From: Phenylobacterium aquaticum
Lineage (GTDB): Bacteria > Pseudomonadota > Alphaproteobacteria > Caulobacterales > Caulobacteraceae
NCBI RefSeq assembly: GCF_022695515.1
Contig: NZ_JALDPT010000021.1
Coordinates: forward strand, 24,216 to 88,215
Length of the DNA: 64,000 nt
Direction of reading: 5' to 3'
In this document: piece by piece, positions 49,140 to 57,758 of the stretch
Numbering within the stretch: position 1 is the first letter of the stretch
Layout: each line of letters opens with the position of its first letter
Translations under genes and position numbers: made by a program
The notes under the pieces: generated by a model
What the model was told of the DNA's origin: nothing
The model's database searches: none
What the model saw: the letters and a program-made list of their open reading frames with translations, nothing else

Positions 49140-49440
49140 GGGCGGTTGCTTCATACCGGGTTCGGTGAGAACGTCAAGGCGTCGAGAGGGACCGCGGCGC
49201 GGCCCGGACGGAAAGCCGGAAACGGCGGACCTGTCGGGGCAGACGAGCGGAAGGTTCTCGGGAAGGCCGGCGCCGGGGCGACCTGGGGCCAGGACTTCGC
49301 GGGGACACCAGTCGGTGACGGATACCAGCGGGGCGACTCGCGAACGAAGTCAGGGCTGACCTTGCGACCCAGATCCCCCAACGGATCTGAAATAGAGGGC
49401 GACGTCGCGGGAAACCGAGGCGCCGCCCTCTTGCTTTTGG
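49140..49440 (+). ncRNA. Possible structured non-coding RNA (unidentified)
   Basis: This ~300-base stretch lies between uup and the ABC transporter operon and ends in a terminator-like hairpin. It contains several complementary segments, for example GACTTCG with CGAAGTC at about 49293-49353, and many GGAA/GAAA loops. I tested it by eye against RNase P RNA, tmRNA, SRP RNA, 6S RNA and TPP and cobalamin riboswitches, and no defining motif fits. A stray open frame crosses it without family features. Its 5' end is unknown; the 49140 start is approximate. Confidence 0.35.
49395..49438 (+). terminator. Intrinsic terminator-like hairpin upstream of the ABC transporter
   Basis: GAGGGCG (49395) pairs with CGCCCTC (49424-49430) across a loop that can itself partly pair, then TTGCTTTT follows. 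It lies about 80 bases before the substrate-binding protein start, so it would end an upstream transcript rather than that gene. Confidence 0.65.
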
Positions 49441-49519
49441 GGCCGGCGTTTCGCGTTACCCAGATTGCCTTCCGCCTAAAGCGCATTAGGGTCCCAGGCC
49501 ATACTGTTGGGGTCCCGTC

Positions 49520-50524
49520 ATGAAGTTCCTGCGCGCCGCCGCCGTCGCCGCCCTCGCCGCTCTCGCCTGCGCCTGTTCGCCCAAGAAGGCCGAGGTTGCG
49601 CCCGCCGGCCAGGTCACCATCCGCTTCGCCACCGACTGGCGCGCCCAGGCTGAGCACGGCGGGTTCTATGAGGCGCTGGCCACCGGCGAATACGCCAAGC
49701 GCGGCCTGAACGTGCAGATCGTCCAGGGCGGCCCCGGCGTGAACGTGCCGCAGCTCCTGGCCTCCGGCGCGGTCGAGGCTGGCATGGGCTCCAACAGCTT
49801 CGTGGTCATGAACCTCGCCCAGCAGAACGTGCCGGTGAAGGCCGTCGCGGCGATGATGCAGAAGGACCCCCAGGTCCTGATCGCCCACCCCGACCAGGGG
49901 ATCAACGGCATCGCCGATCTGAAGGGCCACCCGATCCTGCTGTCGGACGCCTCGGTCACCGCCTTCTGGGTCTGGCTGAAGTCGAAGTACGGCTTCACCG
50001 ACGACCAGATCCGCAAGTACACCTTCAATTCCGCGCCCTTCCTGGCCGACAAGAAGGTGGCCCAGCAGGGCTATGTGACGTCGGAGCCCTACACCCTCGA
50101 GAAGGAGGCCAAGCTGAAGCCGCAGGTCTTCCTGCTGGCCGACAACGGCTATCCCTCCTACGCCACCATGGTCCTGGTTCCCCAGAGCCTGATCGACAAG
50201 AACCCCGCCGCCGTGCGCGCCTTCGTGGAGTCCAGCGCCAAGGGCTGGCACGACTATCTCTACGCCGACCCCAAGCCGGCCGACGCCCTGATCCGCAAGG
50301 ACAATCCGGAAATGGCCCAGGACGTCCTGGATCAGGCCCGCGACAAGATGCGGTCCTACGGCATCATCGACGGCGGCGACGCCAAGGCCATGGGCATCGG
50401 CGCCATGACCGACGCCCGCTGGGCCGAGTTCTTCAACATGGCCGCCAGCCAGGGCGTCTATCCCAAGACCCTCGACTACAAGAAGGCCTACAGCCTGGAG
50501 TTCGTCACCCCCGCGGTGAAGTGA
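49520..50524 (+). CDS. ABC transporter substrate-binding lipoprotein (NMT1/ThiY-like)
   Basis: A 334-residue periplasmic binding lipoprotein with lipobox-type ALACACS. The mature part has the NMT1/THI5-like fold: ATDWRAQAEHGGFYEALATG, GGPGVNVPQLLASGAVEAGM and a C-terminal helical lobe. Members bind pyrimidine thiamine precursors (ThiY), sulfonates or similar molecules. The gene is followed by an ATPase and a permease, forming a ThiYXZ-type transporter, although no thiamine-biosynthesis gene or riboswitch is visible. Confidence 0.88.
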   Translation: MKFLRAAAVAALAALACACSPKKAEVAPAGQVTIRFATDWRAQAEHGGFYEALATGEYAKRGLNVQIVQGGPGVNVPQLLASGAVEAGMGSNSFVVMNLAQQNVPVKAVAAMMQKDPQVLIAHPDQGINGIADLKGHPILLSDASVTAFWVWLKSKYGFTDDQIRKYTFNSAPFLADKKVAQQGYVTSEPYTLEKEAKLKPQVFLLADNGYPSYATMVLVPQSLIDKNPAAVRAFVESSAKGWHDYLYADPKPADALIRKDNPEMAQDVLDQARDKMRSYGIIDGGDAKAMGIGAMTDARWAEFFNMAASQGVYPKTLDYKKAYSLEFVTPAVK

Positions 50525-50532
50525 TCCGGCTT

Positions 50533-50554
50533 CCTCCCCCGCTTGCGGGGGAGG
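50533..50554. repeat. GC-rich palindromic repeat (first copy)
   Basis: A perfect 22-base near-palindrome, CCTCCCCCGC TTGCGGGGGAGG, sits 8 bases after the SBP stop. A second, inverted copy (CTTG centre versus CAAG centre) is at 50741-50758. The pair resembles REP-type elements. It may also attenuate transcription between the SBP and the rest of the operon. Confidence 0.7.
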
Positions 50555-50740
50555 GCTTGCCTCCCGAAGCGTCACGGTCCATCCAGGGCGGGCGTCCGCT
50601 GTCGATCGGGACGCACCCGCGACGGCCGGCGCTATACTGCGACCCGCGGCGGATCTGGCAGGGGGCGTGCGTTGAGGATTGCGAAGCTGCGGTCGGTTGG
50701 ACCGCTCGTCGCGTCGAGGGGGCGTGAAAGCCTATTCCCC

Positions 50741-50758
50741 TCCCCCGCAAGCGGGGGA
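50741..50758. repeat. GC-rich palindromic repeat (second copy)
   Basis: TCCCCCGCAAGCGGGGGA, an 18-base near-palindrome in the opposite sense to the copy at 50533. It ends 8 bases before the ATPase start codon, so it could form a hairpin near the ribosome binding site. The ~186 bases between the copies contain no gene. Confidence 0.65.
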
Positions 50759-50766
50759 CGCGCCCA

Positions 50767-51519
50767 ATGACCTCCCCCGTCGCCGAACTCACCTCCGTCG
50801 AGGTCGACTACCCCAAGCGCGGCCGCGCGCTCGGCCCCTTTGATCTCACCCTGGGCGCCGGCCAGATCACCGCCCTGGTCGGCCCCTCGGGCTGCGGCAA
50901 GTCCACCGCCCTGCGCCTGCTGGCCGGGCTGGAGCAGCCGACCCACGGAACCATCCGCCGCGCCGCCGGCCGCGGGGAGACGTCGGTGGTGTTCCAGGCG
51001 CCGACCCTCGCCCCCTGGCTGACCGCCCGGGAGAATGTAGCCCTGCCGCTGGAGCTGTCCGGAACGCCCCGCAAGCTCGCCCGCGAGAAGGCTGGCGAGG
51101 CGCTCACCCGCGTGGGACTGGGCAGCGCGGTCGACGCCCGGCCCGCCCAGCTGTCGGGCGGCATGGCCATGCGCGCCTCGCTCGCGCGCGCCCTGGTCAC
51201 CGAGCCCCGCCTGCTGCTGCTCGACGAGCCCTTCGCGGCCCTGGACGAGATCACCCGCCGCACCCTGGCCGACGACGTCCTGGCCCTGTGGGCCCAGACC
51301 CGGCCCGCCATTGTCTTTGTCACCCACAATGTCGAGGAGGCCGCCTATATGGCCGACCGCGTGGTGGTGATCACCCGCGGACCCGGCCGCATCGCCGGCG
51401 AGGTTCTGGTCAACGCCCCCCTGCCCCGGCCGGAGGGCTTCCGCGCCACCGCCGTGTTCCGCGAGGCCTCCGAGGCGGTGTCCCAATTGCTGGCCAAGGG
51501 CGCGGAGGCCGTCGCATGA
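50767..51519 (+). CDS. ABC transporter ATP-binding protein (ThiZ/SsuB-like)
   Basis: A 250-residue ATPase with Walker A GPSGCGKSTAL, Q-loop VVFQAPTLAPWLTARENV, signature LSGGMAMRASLARAL, Walker B LLLLDEPFAALDE and switch His in VTHNVEEAAYMAD. It energises import with the permease that overlaps it. The upstream hairpin near its start may limit translation. Confidence 0.94.
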   Translation: MTSPVAELTSVEVDYPKRGRALGPFDLTLGAGQITALVGPSGCGKSTALRLLAGLEQPTHGTIRRAAGRGETSVVFQAPTLAPWLTARENVALPLELSGTPRKLAREKAGEALTRVGLGSAVDARPAQLSGGMAMRASLARALVTEPRLLLLDEPFAALDEITRRTLADDVLALWAQTRPAIVFVTHNVEEAAYMADRVVVITRGPGRIAGEVLVNAPLPRPEGFRATAVFREASEAVSQLLAKGAEAVA

Positions 51520-52283
51520 GCAAGGTCGCCGACGCCCTCGCCCCCTTCGCCCTGATCGCGCTCCTGCTGGCGGTCTGGGAGGCCGCGGTCCGCATCACCG
51601 GCGTGCCCGCCTATTTCCTGCCGGCTCCGTCCGCCGTCGCCGTGGCGCTCGCCACTGACACCGGCAGCCTGATCCAGGCGGCCTGGAACACCCTGTCCGT
51701 GGCGCTCATCGCCCTGGTCATCGCCAGCCTCACCGCCCAGCTGATCGCCCTGATCGTGGGGTTGAGCCCGTTTCTGGAACGCGCGGTGCGCCCGCTCGCC
51801 TCGACCCTGCAGGTGACCCCCGTGGTGGCGATCGCGCCGCTTGTGCTGATCTGGGCGGGCATCGACCACCCGGAGCGGGCCATTGTCGCGCTCGCCGTGC
51901 TCGTCGCCTTCTTCCCGATCTTCTCCGGCGCGGTGACCGGGCTTAAGGCCGCTGATCCGGATCTGGAGCGCCTGTTCGATCTCTATGGCGCCAGCCGCAT
52001 CCAGCGCGTGCTGCGGCTGCGCCTGCCCTCGGCCGTGCCCTTCCTGCTGGAAGGCCACAAGGTGGGGGCCGGTCTGGCGGTGATCGGCGCGGTCGTGGCC
52101 GAGTTCGGCGCCGGCTCGGGCGGCGTGCGCGGCCTGGCCTGGCGCATCCTCGACGCCGGCAACAAGCTGCAGACCGCGCGGATGATCGCCGCCCTGGTGG
52201 TGCTGGGCCTGATGGGGGTCGTGCTGCACGCCCTGCTCGATCGATTGGAGCGCGTCGGGCTCGCCTGGTGGCGCGGTCGTTAG
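51516..52283 (+). CDS. ABC transporter permease (ThiX/SsuC-like)
   Basis: A 255-residue inner-membrane permease with six predicted helices and the EAA-type coupling loop (LYGASRIQRVLRLRLPSAVP). The start ATG overlaps the ATPase stop as ATGA. Together with the lipoprotein and ATPase it forms a complete importer. Confidence 0.93.
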   Translation: MSKVADALAPFALIALLLAVWEAAVRITGVPAYFLPAPSAVAVALATDTGSLIQAAWNTLSVALIALVIASLTAQLIALIVGLSPFLERAVRPLASTLQVTPVVAIAPLVLIWAGIDHPERAIVALAVLVAFFPIFSGAVTGLKAADPDLERLFDLYGASRIQRVLRLRLPSAVPFLLEGHKVGAGLAVIGAVVAEFGAGSGGVRGLAWRILDAGNKLQTARMIAALVVLGLMGVVLHALLDRLERVGLAWWRGR

Positions 52284-52291
52284 AGGAGGGT

Positions 52292-52307
52292 TAAGGCCGC
52301 GGCCTTA
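52292..52307. repeat. 16-bp perfect palindrome
   Basis: TAAGGCCGCGGCCTTA lies between the permease and the next gene, 8 bases after the permease stop. It may be a short terminator stem or an operator for the downstream gene. Confidence 0.55.
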
Positions 52308-52320
52308 GCCTTGAAGGACC

Positions 52321-53043
52321 ATGCGTCTCTCGCCCCTCCTGGTCGCCGTGATCCTCGGCGCCGCGCCCGCCGCGGCCCTGGCCGGCGACCGCTATGGAAA
52401 CGGCGATTACGCCCCCGAACCCCGCCCCTCGCTGATGAGCCGGGCCCTGGGCTGGGCGCACAAGTCCGACACGCCGCAAGACGACCAGGCCCCCGTGGTC
52501 TACGCCCAGCCCGAGCCCCTGGCCCTGGCCGGCCAATTCCTGCGCGGGCGCAGCCCGACGCCCGGCGCGGCGGCCCTCCGCCCCTCGCCGTCGGACCGGT
52601 CGCAGGTCGCCTATGCGCCGGTCTATCCCGCCTTCACCCCGCAGGAGCCCTATCGCCCCGCGGCCGCCCGCCCGGCCGTGGCGCCTCCGGAGGCGCCGAC
52701 CGCGCCGCCGCCTGAGACGCCGAGCGGATCTCCGGCCCTGGCGGGCGGTCTGCCGCCCTATGTTCCCCCGGCCCAGGCCGCCGTCTCCACGCCTCAGCGG
52801 CTGGCGGAGGCTGCCCCCACGACGCACAGCGGCGGCGAGCAGGCGCGCCTCTATTCCGTCCATCGCCCCTATGGCCTTACCCCCGACGCCATCGCCGAAC
52901 CCGCCCAGGGCCAGCAAGGCTATGTGCTGATCGGCCCGTCCGGCGGCGGGGTCGCCCAGGCGCCGGCGGAGGACGCGGCCGGCACGGTCGCCCGTGACGA
53001 CGCCGACGGCGACGGCGGCGACAAGCGCGAACGCCCGTTCTGA
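52321..53043 (+). CDS. Hypothetical exported proline-rich protein
   Basis: A 240-residue protein with a signal peptide (MRLSPLLVAVILGAAPAAAL, cleaved near LAGD). The mature sequence is low-complexity, rich in Pro/Ala (APPEAPTAPPPETPSGSP) and probably disordered. GAAGGA precedes the ATG. It is 9 bases upstream of the DUF2336 gene, same strand. No family recognised. Confidence 0.68.
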   Translation: MRLSPLLVAVILGAAPAAALAGDRYGNGDYAPEPRPSLMSRALGWAHKSDTPQDDQAPVVYAQPEPLALAGQFLRGRSPTPGAAALRPSPSDRSQVAYAPVYPAFTPQEPYRPAAARPAVAPPEAPTAPPPETPSGSPALAGGLPPYVPPAQAAVSTPQRLAEAAPTTHSGGEQARLYSVHRPYGLTPDAIAEPAQGQQGYVLIGPSGGGVAQAPAEDAAGTVARDDADGDGGDKRERPF

Positions 53044-53051
53044 GCCTGACC

Positions 53052-54149
53052 ATGTCCCAGTCCAAGCTGCACGATCTGATCGCCCTGGCCCAGGAGCCGT
53101 CGAGCGCCCGGCGTCGGGAACTGCTGCGCGGGGTCACCGACCTGTTCTTCAGCCCCACCGATCCCCGCGGCGAGGCGGAGACCGCCCTGTTCGGCGACAT
53201 CATGACCCAGCTGGCCGGCGAGATGGAGGATGCGGTCCGCGGCGAGCTGGCCGAGCGCATGTCGCATGCCGAGGCCCCGCCCGCCGGCCTGATCGGCGTC
53301 CTGGCCCGCGACAGCTCCATCGAGGTGGCGCGCCCGATCCTGCAGCATTCCTCGGCCCTCACCGACGACGACCTCTTGTCGGTCGCCCACAGCCGCGGCC
53401 AGGCCCACCTGCGCGCCATCAGCCAGAGGCGCACCATCTCGGAAGTGGTCTCCGGGGTGATTGTCGAGCGGGGCGATGACGAAACCCTGGGAACCCTGCT
53501 CGCCAACGAGGGCGCCCTGCTCTCGCGCGAGACCCATGAGCGCGTGGTCGACCGTGCGGTCGACAACCCCGCCCTGCACGCCGCCGTGGTCGCCCGCCAG
53601 TCCCTGCCCATCGACCTGCTGAACGAGATGTATTTCGTGGTCGAGGCCAAGCTGCGCGGCGAGATCCTCGAGCGGAACTCGGGCATGGATCCCGAGGCCC
53701 TGGATCGGGCGCTCGCGGTCGGGCGCAAGCAGGTGGCCGCCCGCGACGGCGCCCTGCCCGCCGACTATGACGAGGCCGAGCGCAGCATCCGCCTGCTGCG
53801 GGCCCGCGGCGGCATCACCCCTCCGGTCCTGGCCGGCTTCCTGCGCAATGGCGAGACCAGCAAGTTCTTGGTCGCGCTCAGCGAGCTCGCCGACATCGAC
53901 TTCCACACCGCCCGCCGGATCCTGGAACGCCGCGAGCTCGACGCCCTGTCGATCGTCTGCAAGGCGGCGGATTTCGACCGCTCGCTCTATCTGACCTTCG
54001 CCGTGCTGATCCTGGATCGGGAAGACAACGCCCTTGGCCGCGCCCGGGAATATGGCGAACTCTACGCCGCCCTGCCTCGCGAGGCGGCCCAGCGCACCAT
54101 CCGCTTCTGGCGCATCCGACGTCAGACCGGCGACGTCGCCGCCGCCTGA
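53052..54149 (+). CDS. DUF2336 protein
   Basis: A 365-residue helical protein of the DUF2336 family, which is common in Caulobacterales and Rhizobiales. Signature segments are KLHDLIALAQEPSSARRREL, ERMSHAEAPPAGLIGVLARD and the HEAT-like helices that follow. DUF2336 proteins are mostly uncharacterised. Its 3' end overlaps the convergent tandem winged-helix gene by 28 bases. Confidence 0.85.
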   Translation: MSQSKLHDLIALAQEPSSARRRELLRGVTDLFFSPTDPRGEAETALFGDIMTQLAGEMEDAVRGELAERMSHAEAPPAGLIGVLARDSSIEVARPILQHSSALTDDDLLSVAHSRGQAHLRAISQRRTISEVVSGVIVERGDDETLGTLLANEGALLSRETHERVVDRAVDNPALHAAVVARQSLPIDLLNEMYFVVEAKLRGEILERNSGMDPEALDRALAVGRKQVAARDGALPADYDEAERSIRLLRARGGITPPVLAGFLRNGETSKFLVALSELADIDFHTARRILERRELDALSIVCKAADFDRSLYLTFAVLILDREDNALGRAREYGELYAALPREAAQRTIRFWRIRRQTGDVAAA

Positions 54150-55144
54150 TCGCTCGCCGCAGCCGCCTCGATGCGGGGCGGCAGTCCGATCTCCGCCAGA
54201 CGGTCCAGAAAGGCCTGGGTCAGGTCGGCGAAGTCCGAGGTGCCCCTCACGAATTCAGGGCGGTGCAGCACGCGCTCAGGCATGATCAGGCCGCCATCCC
54301 CGCGACGCTCGAGATAGCCGCGCTCCACCAGCAGCTTGGCGTGACGCCGCACGGTTTCGTAGGGGACCAGGAGCGCCTTGCCGACCGCATAGACCGATAC
54401 CGCGCGGCGCAGCTCATCCGGCGGCACCGCGTCCAGGCTGGCGTACTGACGGCCTAATTCGAGGTCGGTGATCAGATGCTGGACATTGGCGTTGGTCACA
54501 TAGCGCAGGATCAGCACGCTCAGGGTTTCCAGCCCCAGCGCCTGGGCCGACCGCTCCAGGCCCTCCAGAAAGAAGGTCATGGTCTGGCGCAGCGCCTCGC
54601 GGCGGGCGTCCGGCACATCCATCCGCAGGGCGCCCCGGCCGTGCAGCCCCGTCACCGCGGCGTCGGCCACGAACTGGGTCAGCGCCTCCCAGGTCTCCGT
54701 GAGCGCGCGCTGGTAGCCCGGACCCTCGATGGTCGAGGTCGGCAGGATGATCCCGCCCTCGACCGCCAGGCACAGCCCGTCGCCCTGCAGCTTGCGGACG
54801 TGACGGCGGACGGTCTCGTAGGGAATGCCGGTCGCCTTGGCCACGGCGTAGATGCTGACCGGCCGCCGCAGCGAATCCGGTGGAATGGCGTCGGCCGCGG
54901 CGTAGCGGGCCGCAAGCTCCGGATCGGCGAAGAGGGGAGCCAGATTGGCGCGCACGATTCCAAGGGCCACCAGGGCGGTGATCAGGTCGCGGTCTATGGT
55001 CAGGGCGACGATACGGGCGGCGCGCAGCAGGAAGCGCGCGCCCAGCCGGCTCAACTGCCGCTGATGGTCTGCCGACCCCGTTCCCCCCGCTTGCACGATC
55101 GTGTTTCCCAAACTGCGACTCGGGGGATTTGACCACACGGTCAC
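54122..55144 (-). CDS. Regulator-like protein with two tandem winged-helix domains
   Basis: A 340-residue protein made of two clearly related halves. Half 1 (about residues 50-160) reads ELAARYAAADAIPPDSLRRP, VSIYAVAKATGIPYETVRRH. Half 2 (about 210-310) reads ELGRQYASLDAVPPDELRRA, VSVYAVGKALLVPYETVRRH. Each has a helix-turn-helix of the same kind, so the protein could bind two DNA sites alone. No ligand domain or family name is recognised. It is divergent from the exported aminotransferase. GTG 55144 is the chosen start; GTG 55138 is possible. Confidence 0.8.
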   Translation of the reverse strand: MTVWSNPPSRSLGNTIVQAGGTGSADHQRQLSRLGARFLLRAARIVALTIDRDLITALVALGIVRANLAPLFADPELAARYAAADAIPPDSLRRPVSIYAVAKATGIPYETVRRHVRKLQGDGLCLAVEGGIILPTSTIEGPGYQRALTETWEALTQFVADAAVTGLHGRGALRMDVPDARREALRQTMTFFLEGLERSAQALGLETLSVLILRYVTNANVQHLITDLELGRQYASLDAVPPDELRRAVSVYAVGKALLVPYETVRRHAKLLVERGYLERRGDGGLIMPERVLHRPEFVRGTSDFADLTQAFLDRLAEIGLPPRIEAAAASDQAAATSPV

Positions 55145-55367
55145 CTCGGACGCGAATGGCGTAATCGCCGCACCCTGGGGTTGGGTCGGTTGCGCCCAAC
55201 TCGCCTTGAACGCCCCCGGCGCCCCCGCCCGAAAAGATGTGCGCGATGCTTAGGCGCCGGCTCGGACCCGGGCCGAAAGCGACGCCTGCGCCATTGCCAG
55301 CGGCGCCCCGCGGCCGAACCTTGAGGAACAGAGTTCCGGCGCCCCGGAACCTGCGGAGCAAGGTCCC

Positions 55368-56612
55368 ATGTCCCAACAGCCCTTCGATTTCGCCCGCATG
55401 GGCCGACGCTCGTTCCTGCGCGCCGCGGCGTTCGCCGCCGCCACGCCCATCCTGGCCGAGGCCGACCTGGCCCACGCCGCCCAGGCTGGCGCGGTGCCCG
55501 CGGGTCTCGCCGTCCATGGCCAGGGACCCGACGTCCCGCCGCCCGGCGCCGTGCTGATCAACGCCAACGAGAACCCGCTCGGCCCCTCCAAGGCGGCGCT
55601 GGAGGCCATCGCCAAGGCCGCCCCCCTCGGCGGTCGCTATGACCGCATCGGCGAGACCGAGATGCTGGCCATGACCTTCGCCGAGCAGCACGGGCTGAAG
55701 AAGGGCTATGTCGAGATCTATGCCGGCTCAGGCGAGGCCCTGCACTACACCGTGCTGGCCTTCACCTCTCCCACCCGCAGCTTCGTCACCGCCGACCCGT
55801 CCTATGAGGCCGGCATGTACGCGACCCTGACCAGCGGGGCCAAGATCGTGAAGGTCCCGCTGACCTCGACCTACGCTCACGACGTGAAGGCCCTGGTCGC
55901 GGCCGACCCCAACGCCGGAGTGATCTATATCTGCAACCCGAACAATCCGACCGGGACCCTGACCTCCAAGGCCGACATCGTCTGGGCGCTCGACAACAAG
56001 CCCAAGGGCGCGATCCTGCTGGTCGACGAGGCCTATATCCACCTGTCCGACGCCGAGGACGTGATGGACATGGTGGCGGCCGACAAGGACCTGATCGTCC
56101 TGCGCACCTTCTCCAAGATCTACGGCATGGCCGGCATCCGTGCGGGCGTGGCGGCGGGCCGCCCTGACCTCCTGGCCAAGCTCAAGGCCTTCGGCCAGAA
56201 CCCCATGCCGATCACCTCCTCGGCCGCGGCGCGAGCCTCCCTCTTGGATTCCGACCTGATTCCGGCCCGCAAGAAGCTGATCGGCGACACCCGCCGCGAC
56301 ACGATCGCATGGCTGAAAGCCAATAATTACAAGGTGATCGGCGACAGCCAGTCGAACTGCCTCATGATCGACACCGGCCTGCCGGGCAAGGCGGTGATGG
56401 CCGCCATGAAGGCCCGCAACGTCTATATCGGCCGCACCTGGCCGATCTGGCCCAACGCCGTGCGCATCTCGGTCGGCACGCCCGAGGACATGGCCGCCTT
56501 CAAGACGGCCTTCAAGGCGGTGATGGAGAACAAGGCCATGGCCGAGCTGAAGGGCGCGCGCCACGCGGGCGTCGACCTCGCCGCGATCGAGCCGCGGCTG
56601 CACTGGTCCTAG
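55368..56612 (+). CDS. Tat-exported class I/II aminotransferase
   Basis: A 414-residue PLP-dependent aminotransferase of the histidinol-phosphate aminotransferase-like group. The PLP Lys lies in TFSKIYGMAGIRAG (about residue 252), with the phosphate-cup ICNPNNPTGT and LLVDEAYIHLSD. Unusually, it starts with a twin-arginine signal (MGRRSFLRAAAFAAATPILA), predicting folded export to the periplasm. AAGGTCCC precedes the ATG. It is divergent from the tandem winged-helix gene and overlaps the next gene on the other strand by 4 bases. Confidence 0.9.
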   Translation: MSQQPFDFARMGRRSFLRAAAFAAATPILAEADLAHAAQAGAVPAGLAVHGQGPDVPPPGAVLINANENPLGPSKAALEAIAKAAPLGGRYDRIGETEMLAMTFAEQHGLKKGYVEIYAGSGEALHYTVLAFTSPTRSFVTADPSYEAGMYATLTSGAKIVKVPLTSTYAHDVKALVAADPNAGVIYICNPNNPTGTLTSKADIVWALDNKPKGAILLVDEAYIHLSDAEDVMDMVAADKDLIVLRTFSKIYGMAGIRAGVAAGRPDLLAKLKAFGQNPMPITSSAAARASLLDSDLIPARKKLIGDTRRDTIAWLKANNYKVIGDSQSNCLMIDTGLPGKAVMAAMKARNVYIGRTWPIWPNAVRISVGTPEDMAAFKTAFKAVMENKAMAELKGARHAGVDLAAIEPRLHWS

Positions 56613-57658
56613 GGCTTGGGCGCAGGCGGCGGCGGCGCGCCGAACTCGAACCGGAACGGCACCCGCAGCCGGGCGCCCACGGTCGGCAGCCCCTCCGGGG
56701 TCCAGACCGAAACCTGCACATAGGGCGCGACGGCCAGGGCGCTGGCGCCGAAGCCCTTGTCGGGCGGAGATTCGCTGGCGACCTTGCAGTCCGAGACGTG
56801 GCCGCCGGGCGCGATCAGACAATCGAGCGCCACCCGTATCGTGCCCGTGGGCTCTGACCCCTTTGGCATCGCCGCTGTGAACTGTTGGGCGGTCGGCGCC
56901 GAGATCCAGTTGGGCTTGCCGACAACAGGCGTGGAATCCGACTTGAGCATGTCCGTCACGAAGACGACCGAGATCTGCATGACTGCGCCGCGGGTCGATC
57001 GCCCGTCGGCGAGGGTGGTGGGAGCCTTGAAAAGCGGTGCGAGTGATTTCGCAGCCGCGCCAAAGCCCAACCCGCCGGGGTCTTCGGTCAAGACGGTGCA
57101 ATACTGAATCTGTCCGTCGCTCCGGACATTGCAGCTCAAGGCGGCGCGTCCTCCGGCGCCTTTGGCGCGGGCCTTCGCGGGATAGGCCTCCACGACCTGC
57201 GCATAGGTCGGCGCAACCGTCAGGAGGGCCACGGGGAGCAACATGCGCCCCTCCACGCCGCCCTGAGGCGGTTCATAGGAGGGAAAGGTGATGGGTATGC
57301 GGACTTCGCTCTCGACCGGTTTTCCGTTTCGGATGGCCGGCTTCATCAGGAATTGAGACGAAACCATCACCGCCGCCGCGCCAAAGCCGGCGCCAGCGGG
57401 GCTCTCCGACAACACCACGCAGCTGTTGAGCAGGCCGCGCTCGGTGACCTTGCACCCGATCAACGCCTTGCCGCCGGCCCCGACTTGAGCGGCGTCATGC
57501 GGCCAGACCGCCATCAGATCCGCCTGGGTCGGCTTCTTGAGCCAATCGGCGTTGGAGTCGCCCGGCGCCAGCTTGCTGTCCGCCGGTGGCGCGGCGGCCG
57601 CCGTCGTTGCGGCGAACACCGAGAGCGCGGCCAAAAGGGCCCGTTTCACAAAAACCAA
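56609..57658 (-). CDS. Exported protein with three TonB-C-like Cys-pair repeats
   Basis: A 349-residue exported protein. After a signal peptide (TTG 57658, GGGGGA upstream) it has three copies of a ~95-residue unit. Each carries a C-x(10-11)-C pair: GCKVTERGLLNSC, SCNVRSDGQIQYC and DCLIAPGGHVSDC, followed by SE/TE-x-P and a GFGAAA motif. The unit resembles the TonB C-terminal domain found in periplasmic energy-transducer-like proteins. The paired Cys probably form disulfides. No transmembrane anchor is seen beyond the signal, so it is not a classical TonB. Confidence 0.78.
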   Translation of the reverse strand: MVFVKRALLAALSVFAATTAAAAPPADSKLAPGDSNADWLKKPTQADLMAVWPHDAAQVGAGGKALIGCKVTERGLLNSCVVLSESPAGAGFGAAAVMVSSQFLMKPAIRNGKPVESEVRIPITFPSYEPPQGGVEGRMLLPVALLTVAPTYAQVVEAYPAKARAKGAGGRAALSCNVRSDGQIQYCTVLTEDPGGLGFGAAAKSLAPLFKAPTTLADGRSTRGAVMQISVVFVTDMLKSDSTPVVGKPNWISAPTAQQFTAAMPKGSEPTGTIRVALDCLIAPGGHVSDCKVASESPPDKGFGASALAVAPYVQVSVWTPEGLPTVGARLRVPFRFEFGAPPPPAPKP

Positions 57659-57758
57659 CTGTCGTCCCCCGCCCACCGCAAACAGCAGTGATCGCCCCGG
57701 CGCCCCCACGGGCCGGGCTGCCACCTATGCTTGCACGTTACACGGGTGGGCGAAAGCC

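Noticed and set aside
49300..49370. TPP riboswitch (GGATACCAGCG resembles the conserved ATACCAGCG)
   Set aside because: The required CTGAGA and ACCC..GAACCTGAT segments are absent, so the likeness is coincidental.
49146..49523. 125-residue open frame across the RNA candidate
   Set aside because: It has no family features, contains the terminator and runs into the transporter start; not a convincing gene.
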